Positions 42,695-51,778 of a stretch of DNA of 64,000 nt are shown here, one piece after another (the first letter of the stretch is position 1; each line of letters starts with the position of its first letter). A model generated the notes under the pieces. It did not search any database. It saw nothing but the letters and a program-made list of their open reading frames with translations, and was not told where the DNA came from. The DNA is taken from positions 7,564,001 through 7,628,000 of the forward strand of contig NZ_CP090063.1 in NCBI RefSeq assembly GCF_021391495.1, in the 5' to 3' direction. The stretch is from Amycolatopsis acidiphila (GTDB taxonomy: Bacteria > Actinomycetota > Actinomycetes > Mycobacteriales > Pseudonocardiaceae). A program made the position numbers and the translations under genes.

Positions 42695-42882
42695 GAAAAG
42701 GGCTCCCCTTCGTTCGTGGCCGTTCCCTCTCCACGCTGGCCTGATGCCCGTGCCGCTGCCTAGCGCCATTCGGGTTTACCCACGATCACACTCAGTTCCC
42801 GCCGGTGGGCGCGGCGAGTGCCCGGCGTGAACGACGAACTCGGCGCGGCTGAGTTTCCGTCATTGACGCCGGTCCCTCGTGG

Positions 42883-43623
42883 TTATGGCGCTGCGGGGTT
42901 GTACCTGGCGACGAAGTGCGCGGTGGAACCGGTGAGCGGGCCGGTGTGGTTCCGCGGATCGGTGAATAACGCCGCGGGGCGGAACCCGGTGAGGGTGGCG
43001 TGGAGCTCCAGTTCGCGGGGGAATAGGACTCGGCGCCGGATGAGGTCGATTTCGGGGGTGCCGTCGTCGAGCTGCCAGGTGCGGCGCAGGGTGGCGATCT
43101 GGGTGCGGGCGTCCCAGCTGTGCTCGGTGATCACCTCGGCCTGGATGCCTGCCGCCTCCACGCGGCCGCGGGTCGGTGTGGCGATGAGGGTGGGGGCGAT
43201 CTGGGTGACGAGGATCAGCAGGGTGCCGCGGTGGGCGTGGGCGGCGAACGTGGCGAAGGCGGCGCGGATGTCATCGTTGTGGTGCAGATATGCCAGGGAG
43301 TTGCCGAGGCAGAGGATCGTGTCGAAGGTGCGGTCCAGTCGGATCGTGCGCAGGTCGCCGACGCGCAGGTCCAACTCGGGGTGTTGATGTCGTGCGTGGT
43401 CGATCAGCGCGGGCTGGAGGTCCACGCCGACGCAGTCGTGGCTGTCGGCGAGTGCCGCCAGGTCGCGGGCGGTGCCGCAGCCGAGGTCGAGAACGCTCCC
43501 GGCAGGGACGGCCCCGTAGTCATCGATGAGGCGCTGACAGGTCGCGGCGGCGGTGCTGTCGCGGGTCAGGGCGTCGTAGAGGTCGGGGCGCCGGTAGGCG
43601 ATGTTGTGCTCGGCCAGGCTCAT
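42883..43623 (-). CDS. Class I SAM-dependent methyltransferase
   Basis: A 246-residue Rossmann methyltransferase. Motif I is VLDLGCGTARDLAAL, post-I VGVDLQPAL and motif IV ILCLGNSLAYLHH, a layout like glycine/sarcosine-type N-methyltransferases. The ATG overlaps the stop of the asparagine-synthase-like gene (ATGA), so both are made together. The substrate is unknown; a modified peptide is the context-based guess. A 188-bp stretch without a gene follows before peptide A2. Confidence 0.85.
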   Translation of the reverse strand: MSLAEHNIAYRRPDLYDALTRDSTAAATCQRLIDDYGAVPAGSVLDLGCGTARDLAALADSHDCVGVDLQPALIDHARHQHPELDLRVGDLRTIRLDRTFDTILCLGNSLAYLHHNDDIRAAFATFAAHAHRGTLLILVTQIAPTLIATPTRGRVEAAGIQAEVITEHSWDARTQIATLRRTWQLDDGTPEIDLIRRRVLFPRELELHATLTGFRPAALFTDPRNHTGPLTGSTAHFVARYNPAAP

Positions 43624-45182
43624 GCGACGGGGGCGGGTTCCGGGGCCAGCAGGGAGCGCAGGCCGACTTCGAGGACGAGGGTGTCGCACAGCACGGACGG
43701 CACGGTAGCGCTCTGATGCGCGTCGCGCACGGTGCGCTTCAGGGCGTCGGGGTCGATGAAGCCGTGGTCGGCGAGCAGCATGCCTTCGGCGAGCAGACGT
43801 TCGGCGAGTGGTAGTCCGTGGTGGCGCAGGCCGTGTTGCATGAGGTCCCGGAAGTGCTCCGTGCGCTGGGGGTGGGTGACGAACGACGGCAGGTCGGCGC
43901 GGGTGAGGAAGTCGCGGTAGAGCTTCTTGCCGCGGCGGACCTCGAGCGGGAGCTGTTCGGCGAAGCGCACCAGACGGGGATGGGTGAACGGCGTGACCGG
44001 CCAGATTCCCGCGCGCAGGTAGGCGGGGTGGTGGATCGCGAACCCCATCAGGGTCGGTGTCGGCAGCACGGCGGAGGGCGCCAGGTTGTCGTCGATCGCG
44101 GCGACGGCGTCTCGGGTTCGGGGCCCCAGCCAGGACACTTCGGCGAAGCTCTGGGGTGGGAGTGGGGGCAGTTCGTCGATGCGGGGTGCCATGATCTCGT
44201 CGCCGCCGTTGCCGGTCAGCATGATCGTGACGCCACGGTGGGCAGCGCGGTCGGCGAGGGCTTCGAACGCTTCGCGGTAAAACTCGCCGCGGGGATCGTG
44301 GGCGGCGCCGCTGGCACGGATGCCGCCGGCGCAGAACGGGGCATGCTCGTGCGCTCGCAGAATGTCGTCGGTCGCGCCGACGCGGTCGGCGATCGCGACG
44401 CGACGACGGTGCTGCTCGGCACCGAGGGCTCCCTCGACAAGGAGCCCGAAGGTCCGCAGTGCGGGTCCTGCGGGCTCGTGTGCGGCGATCGCGACGGTGG
44501 CGGAGTCCAGGCCGCCGGACAGTTCCAGCCCCATCGCGGCACCACTGGCGCGCCACGGGTGCAGTGCCTCCGTGAGCAGGTAGGCGAGCCCATCGCGAGG
44601 GTCGGCACCGGGGCGCAGGTCCCGCGCGTGCGTAACGTGTTCGGCCGGGGTCGGGTAGGTGAGCTGGAAGCCCGCCGTGGTGAAGGTCGCGATCGCACGT
44701 TCGGTCAGCATGGTCACGTCGGTGAACAAGGTGTCGCTGCTGTAGCGGTGCCGCCTGGTCAAGGCGCGTGCCACGGCACGATCCTGTAGCTGGGTCGGCT
44801 GGAGGAGTCCGCGCAGCGCGGGCAGGTTCCAGCTCCCGTGCAGTACCTCGCCGTCGGAGGCCAGATACAGCGGTACGGTGCCGCCGATGCCGGCGGTGAG
44901 GGTGACCCGTCCCGGCTGCAGCTGCAGTACCAGTGCGTCGCCACGGGAAGTGCCATTCGCGCCGTCGCCGCCCTCCACGGGATGCGCCGGTCCTGCCAGG
45001 GTCACCGGGCTGGCGAGGTCACGCACCAGGATCGTGGTCGCTCGCGCGTCGTGGTCGATCTCGTGACGCAGTGCCGGGTGGGAGATCGGCTGGACCCAGC
45101 TCTCGCCGCAGCGCCATCGATCGCTATCCCAGTGCCACGCCGGTCGGGTCAGGTCGCTCAGCGCCAGGCGGAACGAAAGCAT
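43620..45182 (-). CDS. Asparagine-synthase-like amidotransferase
   Basis: A 520-residue AsnB/lasso-cyclase-like protein. The N-terminal half resembles the class II glutaminase fold but begins MLSFRLAL without Cys2, so it cannot hydrolyse glutamine. The synthetase half has the ATP-pyrophosphatase loop LELSGGLDSATVAI near residue 225 and TGNGGDEIM. It should adenylate a carboxylate and form an amide or macrolactam. It is shorter than typical AsnB. It follows peptide A1 by 76 bp and overlaps the methyltransferase gene. Confidence 0.85.
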   Translation of the reverse strand: MLSFRLALSDLTRPAWHWDSDRWRCGESWVQPISHPALRHEIDHDARATTILVRDLASPVTLAGPAHPVEGGDGANGTSRGDALVLQLQPGRVTLTAGIGGTVPLYLASDGEVLHGSWNLPALRGLLQPTQLQDRAVARALTRRHRYSSDTLFTDVTMLTERAIATFTTAGFQLTYPTPAEHVTHARDLRPGADPRDGLAYLLTEALHPWRASGAAMGLELSGGLDSATVAIAAHEPAGPALRTFGLLVEGALGAEQHRRRVAIADRVGATDDILRAHEHAPFCAGGIRASGAAHDPRGEFYREAFEALADRAAHRGVTIMLTGNGGDEIMAPRIDELPPLPPQSFAEVSWLGPRTRDAVAAIDDNLAPSAVLPTPTLMGFAIHHPAYLRAGIWPVTPFTHPRLVRFAEQLPLEVRRGKKLYRDFLTRADLPSFVTHPQRTEHFRDLMQHGLRHHGLPLAERLLAEGMLLADHGFIDPDALKRTVRDAHQSATVPSVLCDTLVLEVGLRSLLAPEPAPVA

Positions 45183-45258
45183 GTCGGGTTCAGGTCCTTT
45201 CCACCGTGCGGCTCAGGCGGCGCGAGCCGCCCGAGCCGCGGCGGATGTGGGCGTCCGG

Positions 45259-45384
45259 TCAGCTGGCGCAGTGGTCGCCCTTGTCGTTGCCGTCGGCGTC
45301 GCCAGGCATCTTCGGTGCGTAGAGGCTCTCCGACGAGGGCACACCGAGCACTAGGTCTCCGGTGAACATCGCGTCCAGGTCCAT
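45259..45384 (-). CDS. 41-residue peptide, candidate RiPP precursor A1
   Basis: Starts MDLDAMFTGDLVLGVPSSES with AAGGAGT at ideal spacing and ends GDADGNDKGDHCAS. The tail is Asp/Gly-rich, has one Cys and contains DADG, the same D-x-D-G pattern used for Ca2+ by calcium-dependent peptide antibiotics. The leader-like half shares DLV(L/I) with peptide A2. As first gene of a unit with the asparagine-synthase homologue, it is the most likely substrate. Two clean ribosome sites and the shared motif argue against chance frames. Confidence 0.65.
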   Translation of the reverse strand: MDLDAMFTGDLVLGVPSSESLYAPKMPGDADGNDKGDHCAS

Positions 45385-45594
45385 CTCGACTCCTTCGTGT
45401 GCTGAACCCGCGGCAAGCTGGGTAGGCCCGCCGTGGTGAACGCGCCGATCGACGCGCTTACCCCATTTCACCAGCACGTTTGCCGTCGTTCGACCCCGGA
45501 TGGCGGGCGGGCGGTACCCGAATCGTGGACGTTGTGGGGACAGGCAGCGGACTTCGGCATCTGCCCAGCGTCCCGGCTCGCTTACTGTGTGCAT

Positions 45595-47073
45595 ATGGCT
45601 GGCTCCTCGAACCCGTTCCGCTCGCCGAACGAGACCTTGGTCGCCCTGCGGATCGAGCGGGCCCTGTCGCAGCAGGAGCTGGCCGAGGAACTCAACCGGC
45701 TGGCGACCACGAAGCACAACCGGCACCTGACGCTGACCAAGAAGTCGGTGTACCGGTGGGAGTCCGGGGAGACGGAATCCCCGAAGCGGCTCTATCAGCG
45801 ACTGCTCGCCGAGTACTTCGGCGTCTCCATCCCCGAACTCGGTTTCCATCGACCCCAGATCCAGGCCAGCCGGCCGCCCGACACCGCCGGGGCTGCCGTC
45901 GCGTCCGCGGCGCCGGACGAGAGCCCGGACGTGGTCGGGGACCGGCAGCGGTGGCTCGCGGTCCGCACCGCGCTCGGCAGCACCCGGCGAGCGCTCGCGC
46001 TCGTCGCCGAGGGCCTCTACCCGGGCTACCGCGTCCCCGGGCTGGTACACACCGGCGTCATCACCCGGCCGGACTGGATCCCGGCGACGCCCGTACCTCT
46101 GGGTGCGGTGACGTTGACGCTGGACTCCGACGCCGCCCTCCCCGCGCTTACCGGTGGCGAACCCGAGACTTCCGCCGTACGCCCGCTGGCCACCCCTGCG
46201 CACCGTTTTCGCCGCTACCATGATGCGATCCGCGAACTCGCCGCGCCGCGCCTGTTCGAGAACAGGTTGTGCTTCCGGCTGACCGGGCTGGACTGGTCGG
46301 CGCGCACGATCCGGATGACCTTCGGGCACATGGGCTTTTTCGACTCGATGGACACCAACGAGGCGCTCGCACACGAAACCGCCCTGCACCACCTGACCCG
46401 GGATCGACACGGCGAGGTGATCACCACCAAACCGTCGTGGCGGAACCTGGCCTTCCGCAAGCTGATCGCGGACCCGTTCGACCTGTCCCGCCGCCCGCTC
46501 ATGGGCGCCGTCGGCACCCTCACGATCCGCGGCGGCGAATCCCCCAGCATGGTGCTCCACCAGCGAGACGGCGGCCGAGTCGCCGGCGGCGGTGGCATGA
46601 CCCACCTCATGCCCGCCGGGATCTTCCAGCCCTCCAGCGTCCTGCCCGCCGCTGTCGCCGAAGACTTCTCCTTGTGGCGCAACATCGAACGGGAACTCGC
46701 CGAGGAACTGCTCGGACACGACGAGTACGACGGCAGCGGGCACCCCATCGCCTACAGCGACCTCGAACCCTTCGCCGCGCTCGATGACGCCTACCGTCTG
46801 GGCGCCATCCAGGTCTGGTGCCTCGGCCTCACGCTCGACGCGCTGACCCTCTGCGGAGACATCCTGACGGTCGCGGTCATCGAGCCAGATCTCTACGACA
46901 CGATGTTCGCCAGTGCCGTCAGCTCGAACTCCGAGGGCACGGTCTCGGCCCGCGCTCTCCCGTTCGAAGAGAACACGCTGCGCGAACTTCGGGAACAGGG
47001 ACATCTCTCACCGGGTGCCGCCGCAGCGCTGCATCTGGCGTGGGCCCACCGCGCGACGCTCTTTCCCCGATAA
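45595..47073 (+). CDS. XRE regulator with Nudix-like C-terminal region
   Basis: A 492-residue protein, ATG 45595 (MAGSSNPFRSPNETLVALR). Residues 15-75 are an XRE-type HTH (LSQQELAEELNRL, then SVYRWESGE). The C-terminal half includes an ELAEELLG stretch reminiscent of a Nudix box and other features of actinobacterial XRE proteins seen beside secondary-metabolite genes. No Shine-Dalgarno is evident. It is divergent from peptide A1, so it probably controls that operon. Confidence 0.75.
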   Translation: MAGSSNPFRSPNETLVALRIERALSQQELAEELNRLATTKHNRHLTLTKKSVYRWESGETESPKRLYQRLLAEYFGVSIPELGFHRPQIQASRPPDTAGAAVASAAPDESPDVVGDRQRWLAVRTALGSTRRALALVAEGLYPGYRVPGLVHTGVITRPDWIPATPVPLGAVTLTLDSDAALPALTGGEPETSAVRPLATPAHRFRRYHDAIRELAAPRLFENRLCFRLTGLDWSARTIRMTFGHMGFFDSMDTNEALAHETALHHLTRDRHGEVITTKPSWRNLAFRKLIADPFDLSRRPLMGAVGTLTIRGGESPSMVLHQRDGGRVAGGGGMTHLMPAGIFQPSSVLPAAVAEDFSLWRNIERELAEELLGHDEYDGSGHPIAYSDLEPFAALDDAYRLGAIQVWCLGLTLDALTLCGDILTVAVIEPDLYDTMFASAVSSNSEGTVSARALPFEENTLRELREQGHLSPGAAAALHLAWAHRATLFPR

Positions 47074-47131
47074 GCCAACGGCACAAGGATTCGCGGAGGG
47101 CGCGGCGACGCGCTTCACAGCAAAGCACGGA

Positions 47132-47181
47132 GAAAACCGGGACACGACCATCCATTGTGGATGGTCGTGTCCCGGTTTTTC
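47132..47181. terminator. Bidirectional terminator between regulator and integrase
   Basis: AAAACCGGGACACGACCATC and its complement ending GGTTTTT form one of the strongest stems in the window, flanked by A and T runs. It separates the convergent XRE and integrase genes. Confidence 0.85.
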
Positions 47182-47206
47182 TTGTTTCGGGGTGTCCCGT
47201 GGTAGG

Positions 47207-48685
47207 TCAGGCGGCGGTGGGCCGATTGCGCCGCTGGTTGCGCGGGACGATGGACGCGGCGGCTTCGGCGGTCTCACGGGCCAGTTCGGGCAGAACGTGG
47301 GCGTAGGTGTCGGCGGTGACCGCGATGGTGGAGTGGCCGAGTAGTTCCTGCACGACTTTGAGGTCCGCCCCAGCCGCGAGCATGAGTGTGGCGGCCCCGT
47401 GGCGAAGGTCGTGCAGGCGCACGGGCGGAAGTTCGGCGGCGTCGGCGATGGCGTGGAAAGCGTCGGTGAGCTTGGCCGGGTGCAGCGGGCTGCCGTCGCG
47501 TTCGGTGCACACCAGCTCGTGCTCCAACCATGCGGTTCCGGCCGCCGCGCGCAATTCGTTCTGGTGTTTCTTCTGCCGCCGCAGCACCAGGGTGGTGGCT
47601 TCGTCGAGGGCGATGATGCGGCCGGAGGCTTCGCTCTTAGGCTCGCCGAACTCGGCCTTCCAGCCCAGCTGCACGATCGCGGTGGAGATGGTGATCGACC
47701 GGTTGGACAGCTCGATGTTCCACCACGGCAGCCCACAGGCTTCACCGCGCCGCAGGCCCCGGTAGGCGATGAGGTGGAACAGCGCGTAGTAGGGGTGCCC
47801 CTCTGCTTGGTCGAGGAACTTTCCGATCTGCTCGGGTGTCCACACCATGACCCGCGACGGTTTCTGTCCGGTGCGCTGCCACCGCTCGACCCGGTCCGGT
47901 GTCCACAACAGAGCCTTCGGGCGGCGCCCGGAAGGCAGCTCGACGTAGGCGGCCGGGTTGAAGGTGATTTTCTGGGCGCGGATGGCGGCGTTGAGCGCGG
48001 CGCGCAGGGTGGCGCGGTAGCGCTGCATGGTGGCCGCGCCCATGACCCGCAGACCGTGCGCGGTCTTGCGGACCTCGGGGTCGTCGCTGTCCTTGGCTGC
48101 GGTGATGGTGTCGTTGCGTTCGGCCATCGCGTCGAACATCCGGGAGATGTGGTCGACGGTGAGCGCGTCGAGCCGGTAGTGGCCCAGGTGCGGGATCAGC
48201 CAGTTGGTGATGTGGAACTGGTAGGCGATCCGGGTTCCTTCCCTGATCTTCTTGCGAGTGGTGATCCAACTGGTCAGCCATTCGCCGACGGTGGGCATGG
48301 CTCCGAGGCTGGCGTTGCCCGCATCGAGCTGCTGGGCGACCTCGTCCGGTGTGGGGAACGGTTCGCCGGTGCGCAGCCGGTTGTCGATGAGGTCGCCGAT
48401 CGTGGCGAGTGCGGTGTCGCCGCGTCCTTCACCGAGTTCGACGAGATCGGCGATTTTTCCCAGTTGTTCTTGTGCGTCAGTCTGGGAGGCGAAGCCGTGC
48501 CGCCTGCGGGTGCGGCGGCTCCCGTCGTGGGTTTTGGGAAGCTCGGCTTGAAACGACCAGGTTCCGTGGTTGGAACTCCACATGCCGTTGGCGCGCTTGA
48601 GTTTCGGGCATTGGGAGCCGAGTTGTTTCTTGGTGCCGGGCTTCGTGCAGGTGCAACGTTTGTAGGTGGTGCCTTTGAAAGTCAT
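47207..48685 (-). CDS. int: Tyrosine site-specific recombinase (integrase)
   Basis: A 492-residue phage/ICE-type integrase. A Cys-rich N-terminal arm-binding segment (YKRCTCTKPG) precedes the SAM-like core-binding domain (about 120-215) and the catalytic domain with Arg in YRGLRRGEACGL, HDLRHGAATL (HxxR), LLGHST and the Tyr of TADTYAHVL. The ATG at 48685 has AAAGGA upstream. It inserts and, with the excisionase, removes an integrative element. Its gene lies about 9.5 kb from the broken tRNA-Lys. Confidence 0.93.
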   Translation of the reverse strand: MTFKGTTYKRCTCTKPGTKKQLGSQCPKLKRANGMWSSNHGTWSFQAELPKTHDGSRRTRRRHGFASQTDAQEQLGKIADLVELGEGRGDTALATIGDLIDNRLRTGEPFPTPDEVAQQLDAGNASLGAMPTVGEWLTSWITTRKKIREGTRIAYQFHITNWLIPHLGHYRLDALTVDHISRMFDAMAERNDTITAAKDSDDPEVRKTAHGLRVMGAATMQRYRATLRAALNAAIRAQKITFNPAAYVELPSGRRPKALLWTPDRVERWQRTGQKPSRVMVWTPEQIGKFLDQAEGHPYYALFHLIAYRGLRRGEACGLPWWNIELSNRSITISTAIVQLGWKAEFGEPKSEASGRIIALDEATTLVLRRQKKHQNELRAAAGTAWLEHELVCTERDGSPLHPAKLTDAFHAIADAAELPPVRLHDLRHGAATLMLAAGADLKVVQELLGHSTIAVTADTYAHVLPELARETAEAAASIVPRNQRRNRPTAA

Positions 48686-48769
48686 CGCGGATTTTTCCTT
48701 TCCCGCAATCCGTGGGTGTCGCGTTCGGACAGGGGCCATGGACGCTCCGGTGCGCGCAGAGGGGAAGCG

Positions 48770-49045
48770 TCAGGCATGAGGCTCTTTGTCCAGCCCGAGT
48801 AGCTCGATCACACGCGCGACGGGGATGCGGTAGCTGCGGCCGACGCGGACCGCCGGCACCGGGAAGGTTCCGGCGCGGGCGAGTTTGTAGGCCGTGGTGC
48901 GGCCGATGCCGAGCATGCGGGCGGCGGTCATCAGGTCGGTGGTCACGCCGAGGTCCCCGAGTCGTTCGCGCGACCACGCCGGTGACGACGCGGCCGTGGT
49001 TGTCGAGTCAGGTGTGGCGGGGCGGAGACGGTCGAGATCGTGCAC
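48770..49045 (-). CDS. xis: Excisionase-like HTH protein
   Basis: A 91-residue protein from a GTG with GAGGAGG upstream. Its second half is a MerR/excisionase-type winged helix: LMTAARMLGIGRTTAYKLARAG followed by VGRSYRIPVARV. It lies just upstream of the integrase gene on the same strand, the usual order in actinomycete elements, and should direct recombination towards excision. Confidence 0.88.
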   Translation of the reverse strand: MHDLDRLRPATPDSTTTAASSPAWSRERLGDLGVTTDLMTAARMLGIGRTTAYKLARAGTFPVPAVRVGRSYRIPVARVIELLGLDKEPHA

Positions 49046-49221
49046 AGCAACCTCCTCGCGGCGAGGCGATGGTGGGTTCGGCGGTAGAGCAGGGGTTCTC
49101 GTGCGCGGGCACTGACCAACACGGAACGGGCACCCGACGGCGTTAAGCGTGGAACGCCGGAACGGCGCCCAGCGACGCTGTCAGGCCCGGCACGACAAGC
49201 CCGGGACGCAGCTGTCGGCCC

Positions 49222-50220
49222 TTACGGCACCGGCACCGTGGCGGCAGGACCGCTGCGGCACGAGAACGGAGAGCAGCCGTCGGGATCGTCTTCCTCGATG
49301 CCGGGTCGGCCGCGGGTGGCGTCGAGGTCGACTTCGTCCAACGGCAGCAGGGAGCGGTGGATGAAGAACTGGCCGCGCAACGGTTTTCCCTCAGCGTTGG
49401 CGCGAGGACTGCCGTTGCGGATCGCCTTGTCGAACTCGATCAGATCCGTCCACGCCTGCGGATCGGTGTCGCGGATGAACCGCAGCCGGGAGTTGCCCGA
49501 GTACGGGCAACCGATGCACGAACTTTTCACCACGTCGCCCAGGCCGCGCTCGCGCAAGTAGGCCAGGCAGTCCGAACGCGACATCCCGAGGTCCAGCAGA
49601 GGGAAGATGTTGCGGGTGTAGTTGACATCGGAGTCCTTGGCACGGTGGAATTCGTCAGTGGAGATACCGATGGCCTGGTCGACGAACACCCCGCGCGGCA
49701 CGCGCAGCGGATGCGGGTAGCCGAGGATCTCTCGGACCGCTTTCTTCAGGGGCCGAATTTTATAGTCACCAGTACATTGCCGCCGCGCCATTCCCCTTGA
49801 GCCATCAGGGTTTTTGACGAACAACGGCATCGTCACGAAGCGTGCGTTGGGGTTCAGGGCGTCGTGGCGAATGTTGCCATTGGACACCGTCAGCACCGGT
49901 ATCCCGGCCCGCGCACCGATCCGGCGTGCGATGTCCAGCTGGGCGTAGACCTGCTTGGGTTCCCAGCCTGTGTCGGCGAACAAGGCGGCGTCGAAACGCG
50001 GGATCCGGCCCTCGCACGCGAGCAGAAACACCGACAGGCTCTGCACCCCGGCACCAAGGCTCAGGAATCGGCCGCGCGGCCGACCGGGATAGCGCTCGCG
50101 ACGCGGCGTGCCCGATCGGTGGGCCGCCGGTGTCGTGGACGGACGGCGGCGCGCTGACGACCGTGTCGGCGGGCGCGACGTGGCGGCGCGCGCTGCGGAC
50201 GGTGGACGCGATGCCATCAT
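49222..50220 (-). CDS. PP-loop (PAPS-reductase-like) protein
   Basis: A 332-residue N-type ATP pyrophosphatase. The PP-loop is FLSLGAGVQSLS; later motifs include ADTGWEPKQVY, RRQCTGDYKIRP and SCIGCPYSG with conserved Cys. The ATG at 50220 overlaps the previous stop and has AAGGAGGT upstream. Such PAPS-reductase-family proteins are common on phages and conjugative elements and may act in sulfur or nucleobase modification; no dnd-type partners are visible. Confidence 0.8.
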   Translation of the reverse strand: MMASRPPSAARAATSRPPTRSSARRRPSTTPAAHRSGTPRRERYPGRPRGRFLSLGAGVQSLSVFLLACEGRIPRFDAALFADTGWEPKQVYAQLDIARRIGARAGIPVLTVSNGNIRHDALNPNARFVTMPLFVKNPDGSRGMARRQCTGDYKIRPLKKAVREILGYPHPLRVPRGVFVDQAIGISTDEFHRAKDSDVNYTRNIFPLLDLGMSRSDCLAYLRERGLGDVVKSSCIGCPYSGNSRLRFIRDTDPQAWTDLIEFDKAIRNGSPRANAEGKPLRGQFFIHRSLLPLDEVDLDATRGRPGIEEDDPDGCSPFSCRSGPAATVPVP

Positions 50221-50915
50221 CACCACACCTCCTTCCCGTCACCGTGGGCGGCGAATCCGTGGACCGGCGTGAGAAGCCGGTGCGGGATGCGCCGCACGCT
50301 GGTCGCGGGATCTTGCGCGGCCCAGAACAGCGCGGGGGTGACCAGGGCGCGATGCGCGGGCTGGTCGGACAGCACCCATTGCTCGACGGGACGGAACGCA
50401 CCGTTCTCGTCGCGGGTGCCAGTCGCCTGGTAGCCCGTGTATTTGATGTTGGTCAAGATCGAGGCGACTGCTGCGGGCGGCCAGGAGAGGTGCGTCCCGG
50501 GCGGCGGGTAGCGGCCGTGATCGGCGTCGAGCCGCGCGGTGATGTCCTCGACGGACAGGCCGGTGACCGCGCGCCAGTAGAAGACGTCCTGCACCACCGG
50601 GGCACGGCACGGGTCCGGTGTCAGGCGGGTGCGGGGAGTACCGCGTCGGCTCTGCGCTCCGGTCACGGTCATCGTGGTGTAGCCATATGGCGGGTGGTGA
50701 ACATTCCAGCCCGCGCGGATCAGGACCGCGATCGCCTCGGCCGACCGTCGCGTCACCGGATGCTGCGCAGGCTGAACACCGGAAGGCGTGTGGCTGGCGA
50801 GTGCTCGGTTCGGTGGCCGCCGGTATCGCAGCGCGACGCGGAGGCGGTGGCGGGCGGTACGGACCCAGCGGCGCAGACGGGTCGCGGGGCGGCGTGTCCT
50901 GCGGTGTATGGGCAT
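50220..50915 (-). CDS. Orphan 'recombinase' domain protein
   Basis: A 231-residue protein, ATG 50915 with AAGGGG upstream. After a very basic N-terminus, residues about 75-180 match the middle (recombinase) domain of large serine recombinases: APVVQDVFYWRAVTGLSVED and ASILTNIKYTGYQATG. The N-terminal resolvase domain with the catalytic Ser is absent, so it cannot cut DNA itself; it may be a DNA-binding accessory factor. It overlaps the PP-loop gene. Confidence 0.7.
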   Translation of the reverse strand: MPIHRRTRRPATRLRRWVRTARHRLRVALRYRRPPNRALASHTPSGVQPAQHPVTRRSAEAIAVLIRAGWNVHHPPYGYTTMTVTGAQSRRGTPRTRLTPDPCRAPVVQDVFYWRAVTGLSVEDITARLDADHGRYPPPGTHLSWPPAAVASILTNIKYTGYQATGTRDENGAFRPVEQWVLSDQPAHRALVTPALFWAAQDPATSVRRIPHRLLTPVHGFAAHGDGKEVW

Positions 50916-51778
50916 GGCGAAGAGCCCCTTCAAAAGTCGGGCTGCGGAAGCGGGTGGAGCGTGGCGCTCCGGGGCGGGCTCGGCGGTGTCCTCACCCCGG
51001 AGCGCCACAGGTTCAGCGGCGCGAGGAGGTACCGCTGCGTCGACCACGCGCGGCAGTCGAGGCCCGGACGGCACCGGATGGGCGCGTCGAGCCGCCGCGC
51101 GCTGCGGCAGGGCGGCTCGCGCGGGTCTTGGTGTCCCGGGTCGCGCTGGCCGACGGGTGGCAGGGCGGACGGTGCAGGTGGGTCAGGTCGTCCAGCAGGA
51201 GGCGTAGTGCGTGCGCGGCTTGCTGGGGCATGACTCCGTTGCCCAGCGCCCGGAGTTGTGCGGTGCGGGGAAGGTCGAGATGTTCGGCGGTGACCCAGCC
51301 CGGGGGCAGGCCCATGAGCCATTCGACGAACGGCGGCGCGAGCACGGGACGTGCGTGCCGTCCGGGTTGCGTCGGGTACGGCGCGGGTCGGCCGGTGATG
51401 AGTTCCCAGCGGTGCACGGCGGCGGCGTACTCACCCCAGTCCACCGGCCCGGGTTCACCGCGGGCGGCGCGGCGGGCGCGCGGGGCGCGGGCGGTTGCCA
51501 CGGTCACTCACCTCCTTCCGTACCCGGGTCTTCGGCTTGGGCGTGGTGACGGCGATGACGACCGAGGGCAGCATCAGATCGCCCTTCGAGCCGCGCTGCG
51601 CGGGGCAGCCTTTCGTGCCGTCGGTCGCCCGCGGGGTCGGCAGAAGTCGTAGAGTGTCCAAGAGCGACGGGCCTCCTTGTCGTGACGCGGCGGAGATTCC
51701 GTTGGAAGAACCGTCGTGCGCGGTCGGTGTCGGCAGCAGGGCCCCACGCACCCGGGGAAAGACAGCTACGAATCCCCC

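Noticed and set aside
42545..45384. A standard lasso peptide cluster
   Set aside because: The asparagine-synthase homologue fits a cyclase, but the RRE protein and transglutaminase-like leader peptidase are missing, peptide A1 lacks the Thr(-2) rule, and a methyltransferase and JmjC protein are present instead.
47073..47206. An att site next to the integrase
   Set aside because: I looked for tRNA-like or repeated sequence matching the broken tRNA-Lys and saw only the terminator hairpin, so no att site is called here.
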